Source of the DNA: Cellulomonas triticagri
Lineage (GTDB): Bacteria > Actinomycetota > Actinomycetes > Actinomycetales > Cellulomonadaceae
Direction of reading: 5' to 3'
Length of the DNA: 64,000 bases
Assembly (NCBI RefSeq): GCF_003696205.1
Contig: NZ_RFFI01000002.1
Coordinates: forward strand, 1-64,000
Within the stretch, counting starts at the first letter, position 1. Each line of letters starts with the position of its first letter. A model generated the notes under the pieces. That model ran no database searches, was not told the DNA's origin, and saw only the letters and a program-made list of their open reading frames with translations. Positions 27,044-36,400 of this stretch are shown piece by piece. The position numbers and the translations under genes were made by a program.

Positions 27044-28851
27044 GGCCGGGCTTCCCGGTGGACCTGCCACACGACGTCCCACAGTGCGTCGAACCCGTCG
27101 GGCACGAGGGAGGCACCGTCCAGCGAGTTCCGCAGATCCTCCATCAGGCTCGCCACCCTGGCGAGCGCATCCTCGTCGCGGCCGACGGCTCGGACCATCG
27201 GCTCGAACAGCGCGGCCCGGGCGCTGAAGCCTGCGTCGGCGGAGGCGAACCGCTCGCCCGCCGCGCCGGACGCCTGGGCGAAGTGCGAGTCGTAGGCCGG
27301 ATCGCCCAGCAGAAAGAGGAGGTAGCGCAGCACGTCGTCCTTGCTGCTGAGCACGTCGAGAACGGCGTCGAGTCGTCGGGAATCGACGTCGCCGTCGAGG
27401 ACCGCCTTCAGGACGCAGCGGCGGGTGACGCGAGCGGGGCGCTCGCCGGCGGTCGTCTCGACGACGACGAAGGCCGTGACGTGCTTCGGAGCGACTGTCC
27501 ACGCCAGCTCGGCCGTGAGGGGCTGCGCGTGGGTCTCGGACACCGACGCCAGCCAGACACGGGTCGAGCCTGGCGGCTGTGCCGGGACGGGCAGCGAGAG
27601 GACCGCCTCCGCCCGGTCGTCGTCGAGGGCTCGGATGCGGAGGACGGGCGCGTGCGCAGCGAGGTCGCGGTGGAAGCGCTCGAGCACGTACGACGTCTCG
27701 ATGGCCGGGTCGGGAACACTGTCCTGCGACGAGGCGCAGTGTGGGGCGAGCAGGTTCACGAGACCGGGCACCTCCGCGGAACCGTCCAGCACGGCCGCCA
27801 CACCGCAGGTCGAGGTGGGGCCCGTGAGCACCGCGTCGAACTCGACGTTGCCGTCCCAGGCCGTGCTGGTGAGGTTGGCGCTGCCGGTCACGGTCGTCGA
27901 CGTCCGGTCGTCCAGGTCGAGGATGAAGGTCTTCGCGTGCAGCCCGTCGCTCTCGTTCTGGAACTCTGTCGGCGCGCTCTCGCCCGCCGGCGTGGCGTCG
28001 TGATCGGTCTCGGCCGTGCGCTGCAGGACGTTGACGTCCCAGCCTTCCAGTGCGTGTGCGCCGACGAGGTCGAGCGACTCGGCGCGTGACACCAGCGTGC
28101 GGGCCGTGCTCATCCGAGCCAGTGAGTCCAAGCGGCCGCGCGTGAGGAACGGGCTGATCGCGAGCATGCGCCGAGCACGTGTGGGGAACGGCCAGGCGTC
28201 GCCGCCGAGCCCGACGGGAAGCAGTTCCCCTCCGGTGAACGGGCTCGGTGGAGCGAGCCGGACGCTCGCGAGCGTGGCAGCAAGGTCGTCGACGTCGCTG
28301 GTTCGCCGAGCCGAGACTGCTTGGGTCGTAAGCGAGGGAAGCCACCGGATGAAGTCCGCTGCGGGCGCGGCGTCGATCAGCCCGTCGGATGCCTCGTCGA
28401 GCACGAGCGCCGTGTCCCACGACCGGTCGAGGGTCATGTTGCGGCTCAGCACGACAACGCGGTGCGTATGGCTACCCGTAGCGTCGACGAATCGCAGTGC
28501 CCAGATCTTGGGGTGGAAGATGCCGTCCTCGCGTGGCGCGGTGACTTCGTGGACCGCGTCCTCGACGAACGTCAGGATGCTGCGATAGGCCGATGGCACG
28601 TGGATGCCGCCCGCTTGGCAGAAGACAGTCGTGTGCTCCGCGTGGCGCCGGACGGCCTCGAGGAGCCGGATGGGGTCGACGCGCTCTGCGCCACCGTCCG
28701 TCTGATCGGACACGGCGAACGAGAGCGGTGCGAGCAGGAGCGCGGTGAGGTCGAGCGCATACGTCGTGCCGACGACGACGTCGACCTTGTGGCCGGGTGG
28801 CGGTCGCAGTGCGTCCGTGAGCAGGACCCGCGACTCGGGCGTGAGCGTCAT
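27040..28851 (-). CDS. Phospholipase-D-superfamily nuclease (one HKD motif degenerate)
   Basis: 603 aa. Two HxK regions: HPKIWALR with LSRNMTLDRSWD, and HAKTFILD with TGSANLTSTAWDGNVEFD. Only the second matches the full HxKxxxxD pattern; in the first, Arg replaces the Asp. In bacterial defence loci such proteins are nucleases or nuclease-like subunits (for example DrmC in DISARM). About 250 further residues after the second motif are mixed alpha/beta and unrecognised. Start ATG at 28851 overlaps the DUF6361 stop, and the stop overlaps the next helicase start. Confidence 0.83.
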   Translation of the reverse strand: MTLTPESRVLLTDALRPPPGHKVDVVVGTTYALDLTALLLAPLSFAVSDQTDGGAERVDPIRLLEAVRRHAEHTTVFCQAGGIHVPSAYRSILTFVEDAVHEVTAPREDGIFHPKIWALRFVDATGSHTHRVVVLSRNMTLDRSWDTALVLDEASDGLIDAAPAADFIRWLPSLTTQAVSARRTSDVDDLAATLASVRLAPPSPFTGGELLPVGLGGDAWPFPTRARRMLAISPFLTRGRLDSLARMSTARTLVSRAESLDLVGAHALEGWDVNVLQRTAETDHDATPAGESAPTEFQNESDGLHAKTFILDLDDRTSTTVTGSANLTSTAWDGNVEFDAVLTGPTSTCGVAAVLDGSAEVPGLVNLLAPHCASSQDSVPDPAIETSYVLERFHRDLAAHAPVLRIRALDDDRAEAVLSLPVPAQPPGSTRVWLASVSETHAQPLTAELAWTVAPKHVTAFVVVETTAGERPARVTRRCVLKAVLDGDVDSRRLDAVLDVLSSKDDVLRYLLFLLGDPAYDSHFAQASGAAGERFASADAGFSARAALFEPMVRAVGRDEDALARVASLMEDLRNSLDGASLVPDGFDALWDVVWQVHREARP

Positions 28852-30041
28852 GCGGTCACCCGCGCCGCGTACAGGTCCCGGAGGTGCCGACGCGCGATCG
28901 ACCACGTGAAGTCGAGGCGTCCCGTGCCGCTGGCGCCCGACCACCGATCGAGCGCCGCCTGGTTCGCGAGCCGAGCGCGGCTGCCCTTGATCTGGCGTTC
29001 GCGCATGGCAACCAGCGATGCGGCGTCGCTTCGCCTTTCGACGACTGCGTCAACGGAGGCGATGGTGATCCAGGAGTCGACGAACGCGCGGGTGGGCGGC
29101 CGGATCCCGGCGCTGTACCTCGCGATCGTCGCCCACCAGGCGGCCCGGTCCCAGCCGTCCAGCGCGCCGGATTCGTCCACTTCGACCCGCCACGCGACGA
29201 GCTCGGCCTCGTAGTGGTCGACGAGCTCGTCGTTCGCACGCATGCGCGCCAGCAGCAGGTTGTACAGCAGCGCGGCGCCGTGGATCGCCGTGTGGAAGCG
29301 CCGTGCGTGGTCGACCGTCTCTGCGAGCCGCGCCGGAGCATCGCTCAGGCCCGGCAGCTCCCACACCAGGTCACTGAGCGTGACCGGCTGGTGCAGGATG
29401 AGCCAGGCGAGCATCGAGCCGTCGGTCTCTCGGGCGATCACGTGGGAGAGGTACTCCTCCTCGGCGGCGCTCAGCGCGAAGGTCGCCTTGGTGAGCAGGT
29501 CGCCGGGGGCCGCGGGGAGGTGCGGGTCGAGGCCGGACCGGGGGCGGCGTTCTTGCGCTTCTGGGTCGTCTGCGGTGGCGGTCCGACGCGCCAGGCGATG
29601 TGCGTCGTGCCGGCGTCGGAAGTAGCCGTCAGCGGACAGGTCGGCCTCCTTGATGCCCCAGGCGCCGAGGGCGGACCAGTACGTGGCGCTCGGCAGCCGC
29701 TTGAGTCTGTCCCGGGCGCGGCTGCCGATCACGCCGACCTGTTCGCCCCCCGCGAGCAGGCTGCCGATGAGCTTGTACTCGAGCATGCGGAACTCGGTGC
29801 CCATCTCTGCGGGGCTCTGCTTGTGCGCCGCGTGCTGCATCAGCCACGGGACGAAAAGCACGTAGCGCAGGCGGGTGTGCAACGTCGAGGTACCGGGGAA
29901 GAGGGCGCCGGAGAGGGCGTCGCGGATCGCGCCGATGCCGAGCTCGTCCACCGTGCCCTCGTCCTTGAAGAGGTCGACGATCTCCAGCATGCGGCGGCGC
30001 TGGCTCGCGTCGGCGTCGAGCCACCCGAATGACGACGTCAT
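28848..30041 (-). CDS. DUF6361-family protein
   Basis: 397 aa. It opens SSFGWLDADASQRRRMLEIV, then KDEGTVDELGIGAIRDAL and LFPGTSTLHTRLRYVLFVPW, which I recognise as the DUF6361 start. The rest is largely helical, with no nuclease or ATPase motif visible. The molecular role is not known to me; its fixed place between McrC and a PLD nuclease suggests an adaptor or target-recognition part. ATG overlaps the McrC stop (ATGA). Confidence 0.78.
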   Translation of the reverse strand: MTSSFGWLDADASQRRRMLEIVDLFKDEGTVDELGIGAIRDALSGALFPGTSTLHTRLRYVLFVPWLMQHAAHKQSPAEMGTEFRMLEYKLIGSLLAGGEQVGVIGSRARDRLKRLPSATYWSALGAWGIKEADLSADGYFRRRHDAHRLARRTATADDPEAQERRPRSGLDPHLPAAPGDLLTKATFALSAAEEEYLSHVIARETDGSMLAWLILHQPVTLSDLVWELPGLSDAPARLAETVDHARRFHTAIHGAALLYNLLLARMRANDELVDHYEAELVAWRVEVDESGALDGWDRAAWWATIARYSAGIRPPTRAFVDSWITIASVDAVVERRSDAASLVAMRERQIKGSRARLANQAALDRWSGASGTGRLDFTWSIARRHLRDLYAARVTA

Positions 30042-31264
30042 GCGTGGGCGGCAACGTCGCGGGCGGCCAGGAAGTCCTCGGACGCGGCGAGTCGGGTGAC
30101 CTGCGTCGCCAGGTCGTGCACCTGGTCGAGCAGGACAGCAGGGTCGGCGTCGAGGTCGAGTGCGTGCTGGTGGATCTCGACGCCCGCGCCGACGACGCGG
30201 TGCCGGGCCTCCGGCTCGTTGCCCTTGGCGTAGACGAGGTGCCCGCGAAGCATGCCGCGTACCGTGCAGTACGCGAGCATCTGGTACAGGTCGGCGTTGG
30301 GGTAGCCGCTCGGCTTCTCGGCCTTGTACTTCGCGTCGACGACGGCCGTCGGCGTCGTCGATCCCGGGCCGTACCAGACGAGGTCAGGCTTCATCGGCAC
30401 GGTCGACGCCTCGTCGAGATGCCACCGGTCCTGCACACGCACGCGTCCGCCGCCGGCCACCAGCGCCGCGCCGAGGGCCTCGGTGAGGAAGTCCTCGAAG
30501 AGCTTCGCCATGTCGAGCATGAACCCGTCGATGCGCACCGTCCCGGCGGCTTGCTCGACGGAGCTGCCGCGCAGGACGAGTTCGCTGAGCCCGAGCGCGA
30601 CGTGGTACCTCGCATTGAGGCGCGAGCGCGTCCACGTCGGCAGCACCCACCCGCGCGGGAGCGGGGTCACGTCGGCGAGCTCGCGGGAGAGGCGTCGCAG
30701 CGTCCGACGAGTGTCGTCCGGCACGCGCTCGAGCCGCAGGAGGCGGTCGGTGGCAGCGCGAAGGATCTGGTTCTCGGGGATGTCGACGTCGTACTCGTCG
30801 AACCGGATCTCGAGCGGCAGTGCCATCCCGTGGCGTCGGGTGACCTGGTCGGTCGTGCGGATGCGGCCGCGCAGGACGGGAGAGGCCAGCTCCTCGACGC
30901 GGTACCCCTGGAGGAGACCGTGGGAGGTCGCCTTCGCGGCCTGGCGGGCGAACGCGGAGGCGATCACGGTGAGCAGGTCGGTGTCCTCTTCGACGTCCAC
31001 TTCCTCGTCGCGCCAGAACGAACCATCGCGGGCGTAGCCGACGAGGAACATGAGCCGTCGGATGTCGACCTTGGGTCGGATCGTCAGGTCGACGCCTGCG
31101 ACGCGGGCGACACCGACCCTCGTGCGGGGGCCGATGATCCACCAGCCGGGCTGGACGGACGGCACGGCGGTGACGAGATCGCTCGAGCGCAGAGCGAGAC
31201 CGGTCCGGTCGTCGAGGGCGACCTCGACGGGCGCTCCGTTCTCGACGAGCTCGATCGTCGTCAT
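30038..31264 (-). CDS. mcrC: McrC-family nuclease subunit of McrBC
   Basis: 408 aa. N-terminal beta-rich part (TIRPKVDIRRLMFLVGYARD), then the C-terminal PD-(D/E)xK nuclease core: MKPDLVWYG followed by AVVDAKYKAEK, giving the catalytic Asp and DxK. McrC joins the McrB GTPase ring and cuts DNA carrying modified cytosine in type IV restriction. It overlaps McrB by ATGA and the next gene by ATGA. Confidence 0.9.
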   Translation of the reverse strand: MTTIELVENGAPVEVALDDRTGLALRSSDLVTAVPSVQPGWWIIGPRTRVGVARVAGVDLTIRPKVDIRRLMFLVGYARDGSFWRDEEVDVEEDTDLLTVIASAFARQAAKATSHGLLQGYRVEELASPVLRGRIRTTDQVTRRHGMALPLEIRFDEYDVDIPENQILRAATDRLLRLERVPDDTRRTLRRLSRELADVTPLPRGWVLPTWTRSRLNARYHVALGLSELVLRGSSVEQAAGTVRIDGFMLDMAKLFEDFLTEALGAALVAGGGRVRVQDRWHLDEASTVPMKPDLVWYGPGSTTPTAVVDAKYKAEKPSGYPNADLYQMLAYCTVRGMLRGHLVYAKGNEPEARHRVVGAGVEIHQHALDLDADPAVLLDQVHDLATQVTRLAASEDFLAARDVAAHA

Positions 31265-33432
31265 GGCGTGAGGTCGCCCGTCGGGGCGTCGATGTCGGCG
31301 GCGTCGTCCGCCGTGGCTGTCGCTGGAGTCTGCTGCGCGAGCCGGGTGCGGATCGCGCGGAGCGAGTACCGCGCGAGGACGTCGATGCCCTCGCCGTAGT
31401 GGTGCTCCTCCAGCAGGGGCAGGATCGACGTCTCCCATGCGGTCTCCAGCCCGCCGTCGCGGTACACGTCGGCGCGCATGAAGTACGACGGGCCGATGCG
31501 GAAGTCCTCGTCCTGGATGAGAGCGTTGAGATGGTCGAGCACGTCGGCAGTGGTGCCGGGCAAGTCGCGCTCGGCCAACCAGCGGCGCAGCATGCTCCGG
31601 GTCGGCTCGACGCTCGGGTGCAGCGCCTTGAACGCGAACCTTCGTCGCATCGCGGCGTCGACGAGCGCGATCGACCGGTCAGCGGTGTTCATCGTGCCGA
31701 TGATGAACACGTTCGACGGCATCGTGAACCCGGCCTCGTCACCGGTGCTGTAGAGCAGGTCGATCGCCCGGTCGCGGTACTCGAGCAGGAAGTACAGCTC
31801 ACCGAACACCTTGGCGAGGTTGGCGCGGTTGATCTCGTCGACGATCAGCACGTACGGCGTCGACGGGTTCTCGCGCGCGGCGTCGACGAGGCGGCGGAAG
31901 GGGCCAGGGGTGAGCGCGAACCCGACGGCCGCCGACCCGTCCTTCGGCGCGACAGGCCGGTAGCCCTCGAAGAAGTCCTCGTACGAGTACGCAGGGTGGA
32001 ACTGGACGAGCTTGACCGCCGACTCGTCGGTCAGGTGCTGGGCGATCGCCTGTGCCAGGTAGGTCTTACCGGTGCCGGGCGGGCCGTAGAACACGATCTG
32101 GCGGCGGTCGCGCAGGAGGTCGACGCAGGACTGGACCCAGGCGCGGTCGACGAGGAGCACGTCGGCCAGCTCGTCGGTGGCGTCACGCAGGACGAGTGCG
32201 ACGGGCGCGGCCTTCGCGGCCTTCTTCGCCTCGGCGGCGTCGGGCGCGACGAGAGCCGCGAGGGCGGCGAGCTCGCTGGTGAGGTCGACGACCGTGTGCT
32301 GGCTGGACAGCTTCGGCTTGAGGCCCGCAGGCAGATCCGTGAGGTCGACGGGCCGGGCGGGGTTGCGCCACTGCACCGTGCGGCGCAGGTTCGAGCGGTC
32401 GTCCGACGATTGCACCGAGGCGACCTCGCCGGTGATGTCGCCGATGTGGAAGCTGCCGCCGTCGTTGGCGATGACGAGGTCACCGACCTGGATGCGGTTG
32501 ACGAACAGGTCGAGCTCGGTGACCTTCTCGTTGCGGGTGTTGTACGACTTCTGGGCGTAGTCCTCCTCGACGACGGCGACGATCTCGGTTCGGCCGAGAG
32601 GGAGCGTGAGCGCGCGAATCTGGCTGGCGGCGACCGACACCGACCCCCGCGCGATCCACGTCGGCACGAGGTTCTTCCCGTTGACGTTGTTGCCGCGCAC
32701 GAGCCAGGCGCGGCGCGTGGCGGGTTCCGTGGACTCTGAGAGCAGCTCCCGCAGGTCGTAGCTGGTCAGCCGTGCGGACTGGCTGGCGCGGCCCGCGTCG
32801 TCGAACTCGAGGCCCTCAGCGACGAGCAGCTCGCGCGGGTCGTCGCTGCGGTGCGGGTCGCTCCAGCGGAAGCCGTCCGACACTGTGCCGTCCGACGTCA
32901 GCACACGGAACACGGCCGGGTGGTCGGTCTCCGACATCCACGTGCCGACGTTCTGGTTCGCGAGCCCGGTGAGCTGGGCGAGGTCGCCGTACGACGTCCA
33001 CAGACCCGGCTCGAGCAGGTCGAGCGCCGTGCGCAGGGTGTCGAACTTCGTATCAGCCGCTTGGCTCGCTCGGGTCTGTCGACGCGCACGCTGTCGAGCG
33101 CCGTGTTGACGGTTGAGTGCAGTCATCAGTTCCGCGTCCGACGAAGCACGGGCAAGTGCGTCCCGTCCGGCGTCGGTCAGTGCCCACCCGCCGGTCCTCT
33201 CGATCCACCCGATTGCACGGGCATGGGAGATCTCAAAGCGGACCCCCGTCTCGAATCGACGGATGCCGCTGTCATTGGCGCTCAACTCGAACTCAGTCAG
33301 CGGCAACGTCTCGGACAGGGTCTGGATGGCCGAGGCGGACTGGAGGGGATACGGAGCGTCGCGCAGGATACGGAGCATTGTGCCGACGAGCAGCGGACGT
33401 CGGATGGCATCACGGGCGGGTGCTTCGGACAT
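31261..33432 (-). CDS. mcrB: McrB-type AAA+ GTPase with several putative modified-base reader domains
   Basis: 723 aa, ATG at 33432 with GGAGGCC upstream. Domains in order: a winged helix resembling the Mrr N-terminus (about 5-95); a segment resembling the DNA-binding part of alkyltransferase-like proteins (about 125-215: WTSYGDLAQLTGLANQNVG, FRVLTSDGTVS, ELLVAEGLEFD) with no PCHR acceptor cysteine; an EVE/PUA-like segment (about 240-370: AWLVRGNNVNGKN, NRIQVGDLVIANDGG, TVQWRNPARPVDL); then the McrB AAA+ core with FYGPPGTGKT, VLIVDEINRANLAKVFGE and GTMNTADRS. The N-terminal modules would read modified DNA; the AAA core powers cleavage by McrC. The reader assignments are my own pattern matches. 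Confidence 0.88.
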   Translation of the reverse strand: MSEAPARDAIRRPLLVGTMLRILRDAPYPLQSASAIQTLSETLPLTEFELSANDSGIRRFETGVRFEISHARAIGWIERTGGWALTDAGRDALARASSDAELMTALNRQHGARQRARRQTRASQAADTKFDTLRTALDLLEPGLWTSYGDLAQLTGLANQNVGTWMSETDHPAVFRVLTSDGTVSDGFRWSDPHRSDDPRELLVAEGLEFDDAGRASQSARLTSYDLRELLSESTEPATRRAWLVRGNNVNGKNLVPTWIARGSVSVAASQIRALTLPLGRTEIVAVVEEDYAQKSYNTRNEKVTELDLFVNRIQVGDLVIANDGGSFHIGDITGEVASVQSSDDRSNLRRTVQWRNPARPVDLTDLPAGLKPKLSSQHTVVDLTSELAALAALVAPDAAEAKKAAKAAPVALVLRDATDELADVLLVDRAWVQSCVDLLRDRRQIVFYGPPGTGKTYLAQAIAQHLTDESAVKLVQFHPAYSYEDFFEGYRPVAPKDGSAAVGFALTPGPFRRLVDAARENPSTPYVLIVDEINRANLAKVFGELYFLLEYRDRAIDLLYSTGDEAGFTMPSNVFIIGTMNTADRSIALVDAAMRRRFAFKALHPSVEPTRSMLRRWLAERDLPGTTADVLDHLNALIQDEDFRIGPSYFMRADVYRDGGLETAWETSILPLLEEHHYGEGIDVLARYSLRAIRTRLAQQTPATATADDAADIDAPTGDLTP

Positions 33433-33445
33433 GAGGCGGCCTCCG

Positions 33446-36400
33446 TCAGTGGTCGTGGCGCGCGCCGTGGCCGGCGGGCGGGTCGAGGGGGCTGACATAC
33501 ACCGTTCCGGCGGCCGCGGCGGCCTTCATCGCGTCGTAGGTCTCGAGGATGAGGCGCTTGGTGCGGAACTCGCCATGGTCGCGTTCGTCGTACTTGCGCA
33601 CGACGAAGAACGAGTCCATGACGTACTCCACCTCACCGCGGTCGAGTTCGTAGAGCAGGAACATTGCAGCATCGAGCTCGGCGCGGAGCTGCTCGCGACG
33701 AGCGACATCCCAGCGGAACGGTGCACCCTCCACACCGTTCTCTCGTGCGTAGCCAATGAGATGGCGTGAGGTGTAGTTGAGCTCCACGACGCGCGCGCCG
33801 AGCCACGACCGAAGTTCTCCGCCGATCACTCCGGCCAGCGATCCGGCGAACGTGCTCGGCGCCGGCACGGCGAGCTGCGTGACGACGCCATACGTCATGT
33901 GGGTGCCACTGAGCTTCTGGCGCGCGACGTAGTCGTGGATGTACGTGCTGGTCACGGCCTGCCACGTCGTGGCATCTGACGGATCCGCCAGGAACGCAAC
34001 TGGGAAGACGTGACCGACGGCGGAGCGGGGCAGGACGCTCGGGACGAAGGTGCGGGCGTCGCTGGAGCGGGCGATGTCGCGCCAGCCGAGGAACCAGTCG
34101 CGGTCCCAGCGGTCGGCGATGGCGGTCTCGACGTCCTTTTCGGCGACCCAGTAGCGGGCGAGGGGTTCGAGGTCGGGGTCGTCGTGCTGCTCGTCGGTGA
34201 GGCGGGGGAGGGTGCCCATGTTGAGCTGTGCCTCGGTCGCGTGGGCGTACGTCGAGTAGCGGTGGTCGTAGTGCGAGAGCATCTTCGCCTCGTACAGCGG
34301 CAGCCAGCGCTGTGCGCCGAGCGTCCACGCCCACCCGTCGGGCTCGGCGCCGCGCTCGAGCAGGTCGTCGGCCGTCTCGAACAGGCCGGAGTCGTTGGAC
34401 ATGTGGAAGAGAGTGCCGAATCGCAGGCCCCAGGGGTTCTCGCCTGTGGAGTCGTTCACTAAGACGGGAAATCGTCGGTAGATACCGAGCGTGATCTCGG
34501 CGTCTCGGCGAGAGCGGAACATCGGCAGCGTCCCCGTGTTTGGATTCAGTGCGAGAATCTCGGACGGTTCGAGTCCGAATCGGGTGGTCACCGCATCCGC
34601 GACGTGACGGGTCAGGAACGAAAGTCGTGCCTGTGTGACGCGCGTGCCGCCAGTCAGGCACGAAACCGAGAACCGAAAAGCGTGGTGGACGTTCTCGAAG
34701 ATCTTCGCCTCGTTCTCGAAGTCGTAGAACGCAGTGAGGCGTCCGGTTGAGACGGTGTCGGAGAAGAAGGCGGAGGTCGTCGCGTCGGTCGCAAGACCGG
34801 TCGGCGTGACGATCCCCATCCGGCCCGCATGGGCGATCGACGAGCGGAACAACTCGGCGAAGACGCTGTAGGTGTTGACGTCGCCGACGCCGCACAGCGG
34901 GTAGCGCCCGGACTTGCGCAGGTAGTGGCTCATGCCCTCCGCGCCGCGGCTGGCGGCACCCCACTCGTCGGCTAGGCCTGGGTTGCTCGCCGTCAGCGCT
35001 GCGATCGCCTTCTTGCGGGCGGACGCGTTGGCGGCCCCGGCGATCTCGGCGTCGCGCTGGGCGAAGAACTCCTGCTCCTGCAGCTTGATGCGTTCCCACG
35101 GCGGGTTGCCGACCATGGCGGTGAAGCCGCCGGTCCAGCCGTGCTCCCCGATCGGGGCGGTGGTGTCGAAGACGTCGGGGAACTCGAGGTGCCAGTGGAA
35201 GAACTGGTACTGGGCGGCGAGGCGCTGGACGGCACGGACGAGGGCGTCGGGCGCGGTGCCGGCGTGCAGGGAGTCCAGCACGCCGGTGGTGATTGCGGTG
35301 GCGCCCGGGGTCTTGGTCTGGACGAAGGCGGCGCACCAGGCGTCGGCGTGCAGGCGCTCCCGGTTCAGCTCGGGGGAGGCCTGGTACTGCGCGTAGGCGA
35401 GTTGCGCGGCGTGGACCTCGCGTAGGCGTGGGGCGCCGGTGGCGGGTGCGACGGCTTTCGACAGACGCCCGCGCAGGTCGATGGTGGACTCGCCGACGTC
35501 GACCAGGTCGAACAGCGACCCGGTATCGCTGGTGGTCTCGCGTTCGGCCTTATTGCGCTTCTTCAGAGCCGTGGTGAAGGGCTTGTCGTCGCCGGCGAGG
35601 GCCGTGAACGCGGCGTCGGGAATGCCGCCGGCAAGCAGGGCTGGGGTGGTGCCGAGCAGGGCGTTGCCGACCTTGATGTGCGCGTCGAGGAACGACAGCG
35701 GGCGACCGGCTTGCATGGACTCCAACCACAGGGAGACCTTGGCGAGCTCGGCGGCCAGCGGGTTGAGGTCGACGCCGTAGATGCACGAGCCGACCACGTC
35801 GTAGAGCGCGTCCTGCAGGTGGGTGGGAGTGGGGTCGGTCTCGCCGGACCGGACGATCGCGAGGCGTTCGGCGATGCGGCGGGCGGCGGCGACCAGGAAG
35901 TGCCCGGACCCGCACGCGGGGTCGCACACGCTCATCGCGAGCAGGGCGGCCTGCGGGTCGGCGGCGCGCTCGGCCTCGTCGAGCAGCGGGGTCAGGGTCT
36001 CGTCGAGCACCAGGTCGATCAGAGAGGACGGGGTGTAGTACGAGCCGGTGGTCTTGCGGTCGTTGCCGGCCAGGTTCTCCAGGGTGAACCGCTGCTCGGT
36101 GCGGTGGTAGCGCGGCACGAGCTCGAGCAGCGACTCGTAGATCGAGCCGAGCTCCTCGGCACCGAGGTTCTTGTAGTCGACGGTGCGCAGCGGTTGGCCC
36201 TTGGGCCGGACCGTCGACAGGTGCCGGATCGCGGACAGCAGCGCGTCGTTGGGCAGGTCGGCGTCGGTGAACAGCTCGGCGCCGTCGTCGTCGAACAGGC
36301 CGCCCAGACCGGGAAGCGCGAGCTCGGGGCAGCCGTCATCCTGCCCGAGGCGGCTGATCAGCAGCCGCTGCGCCTGCCACAGGTCGCCGTGCCGGGTGCC

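Noticed and set aside
23912-28420. 1502-aa version of the third helicase
   Set aside because: The first 450 residues are an off-frame reading of the PLD gene; the ATG at 27043 overlaps the PLD stop and starts the ordered helicase text.
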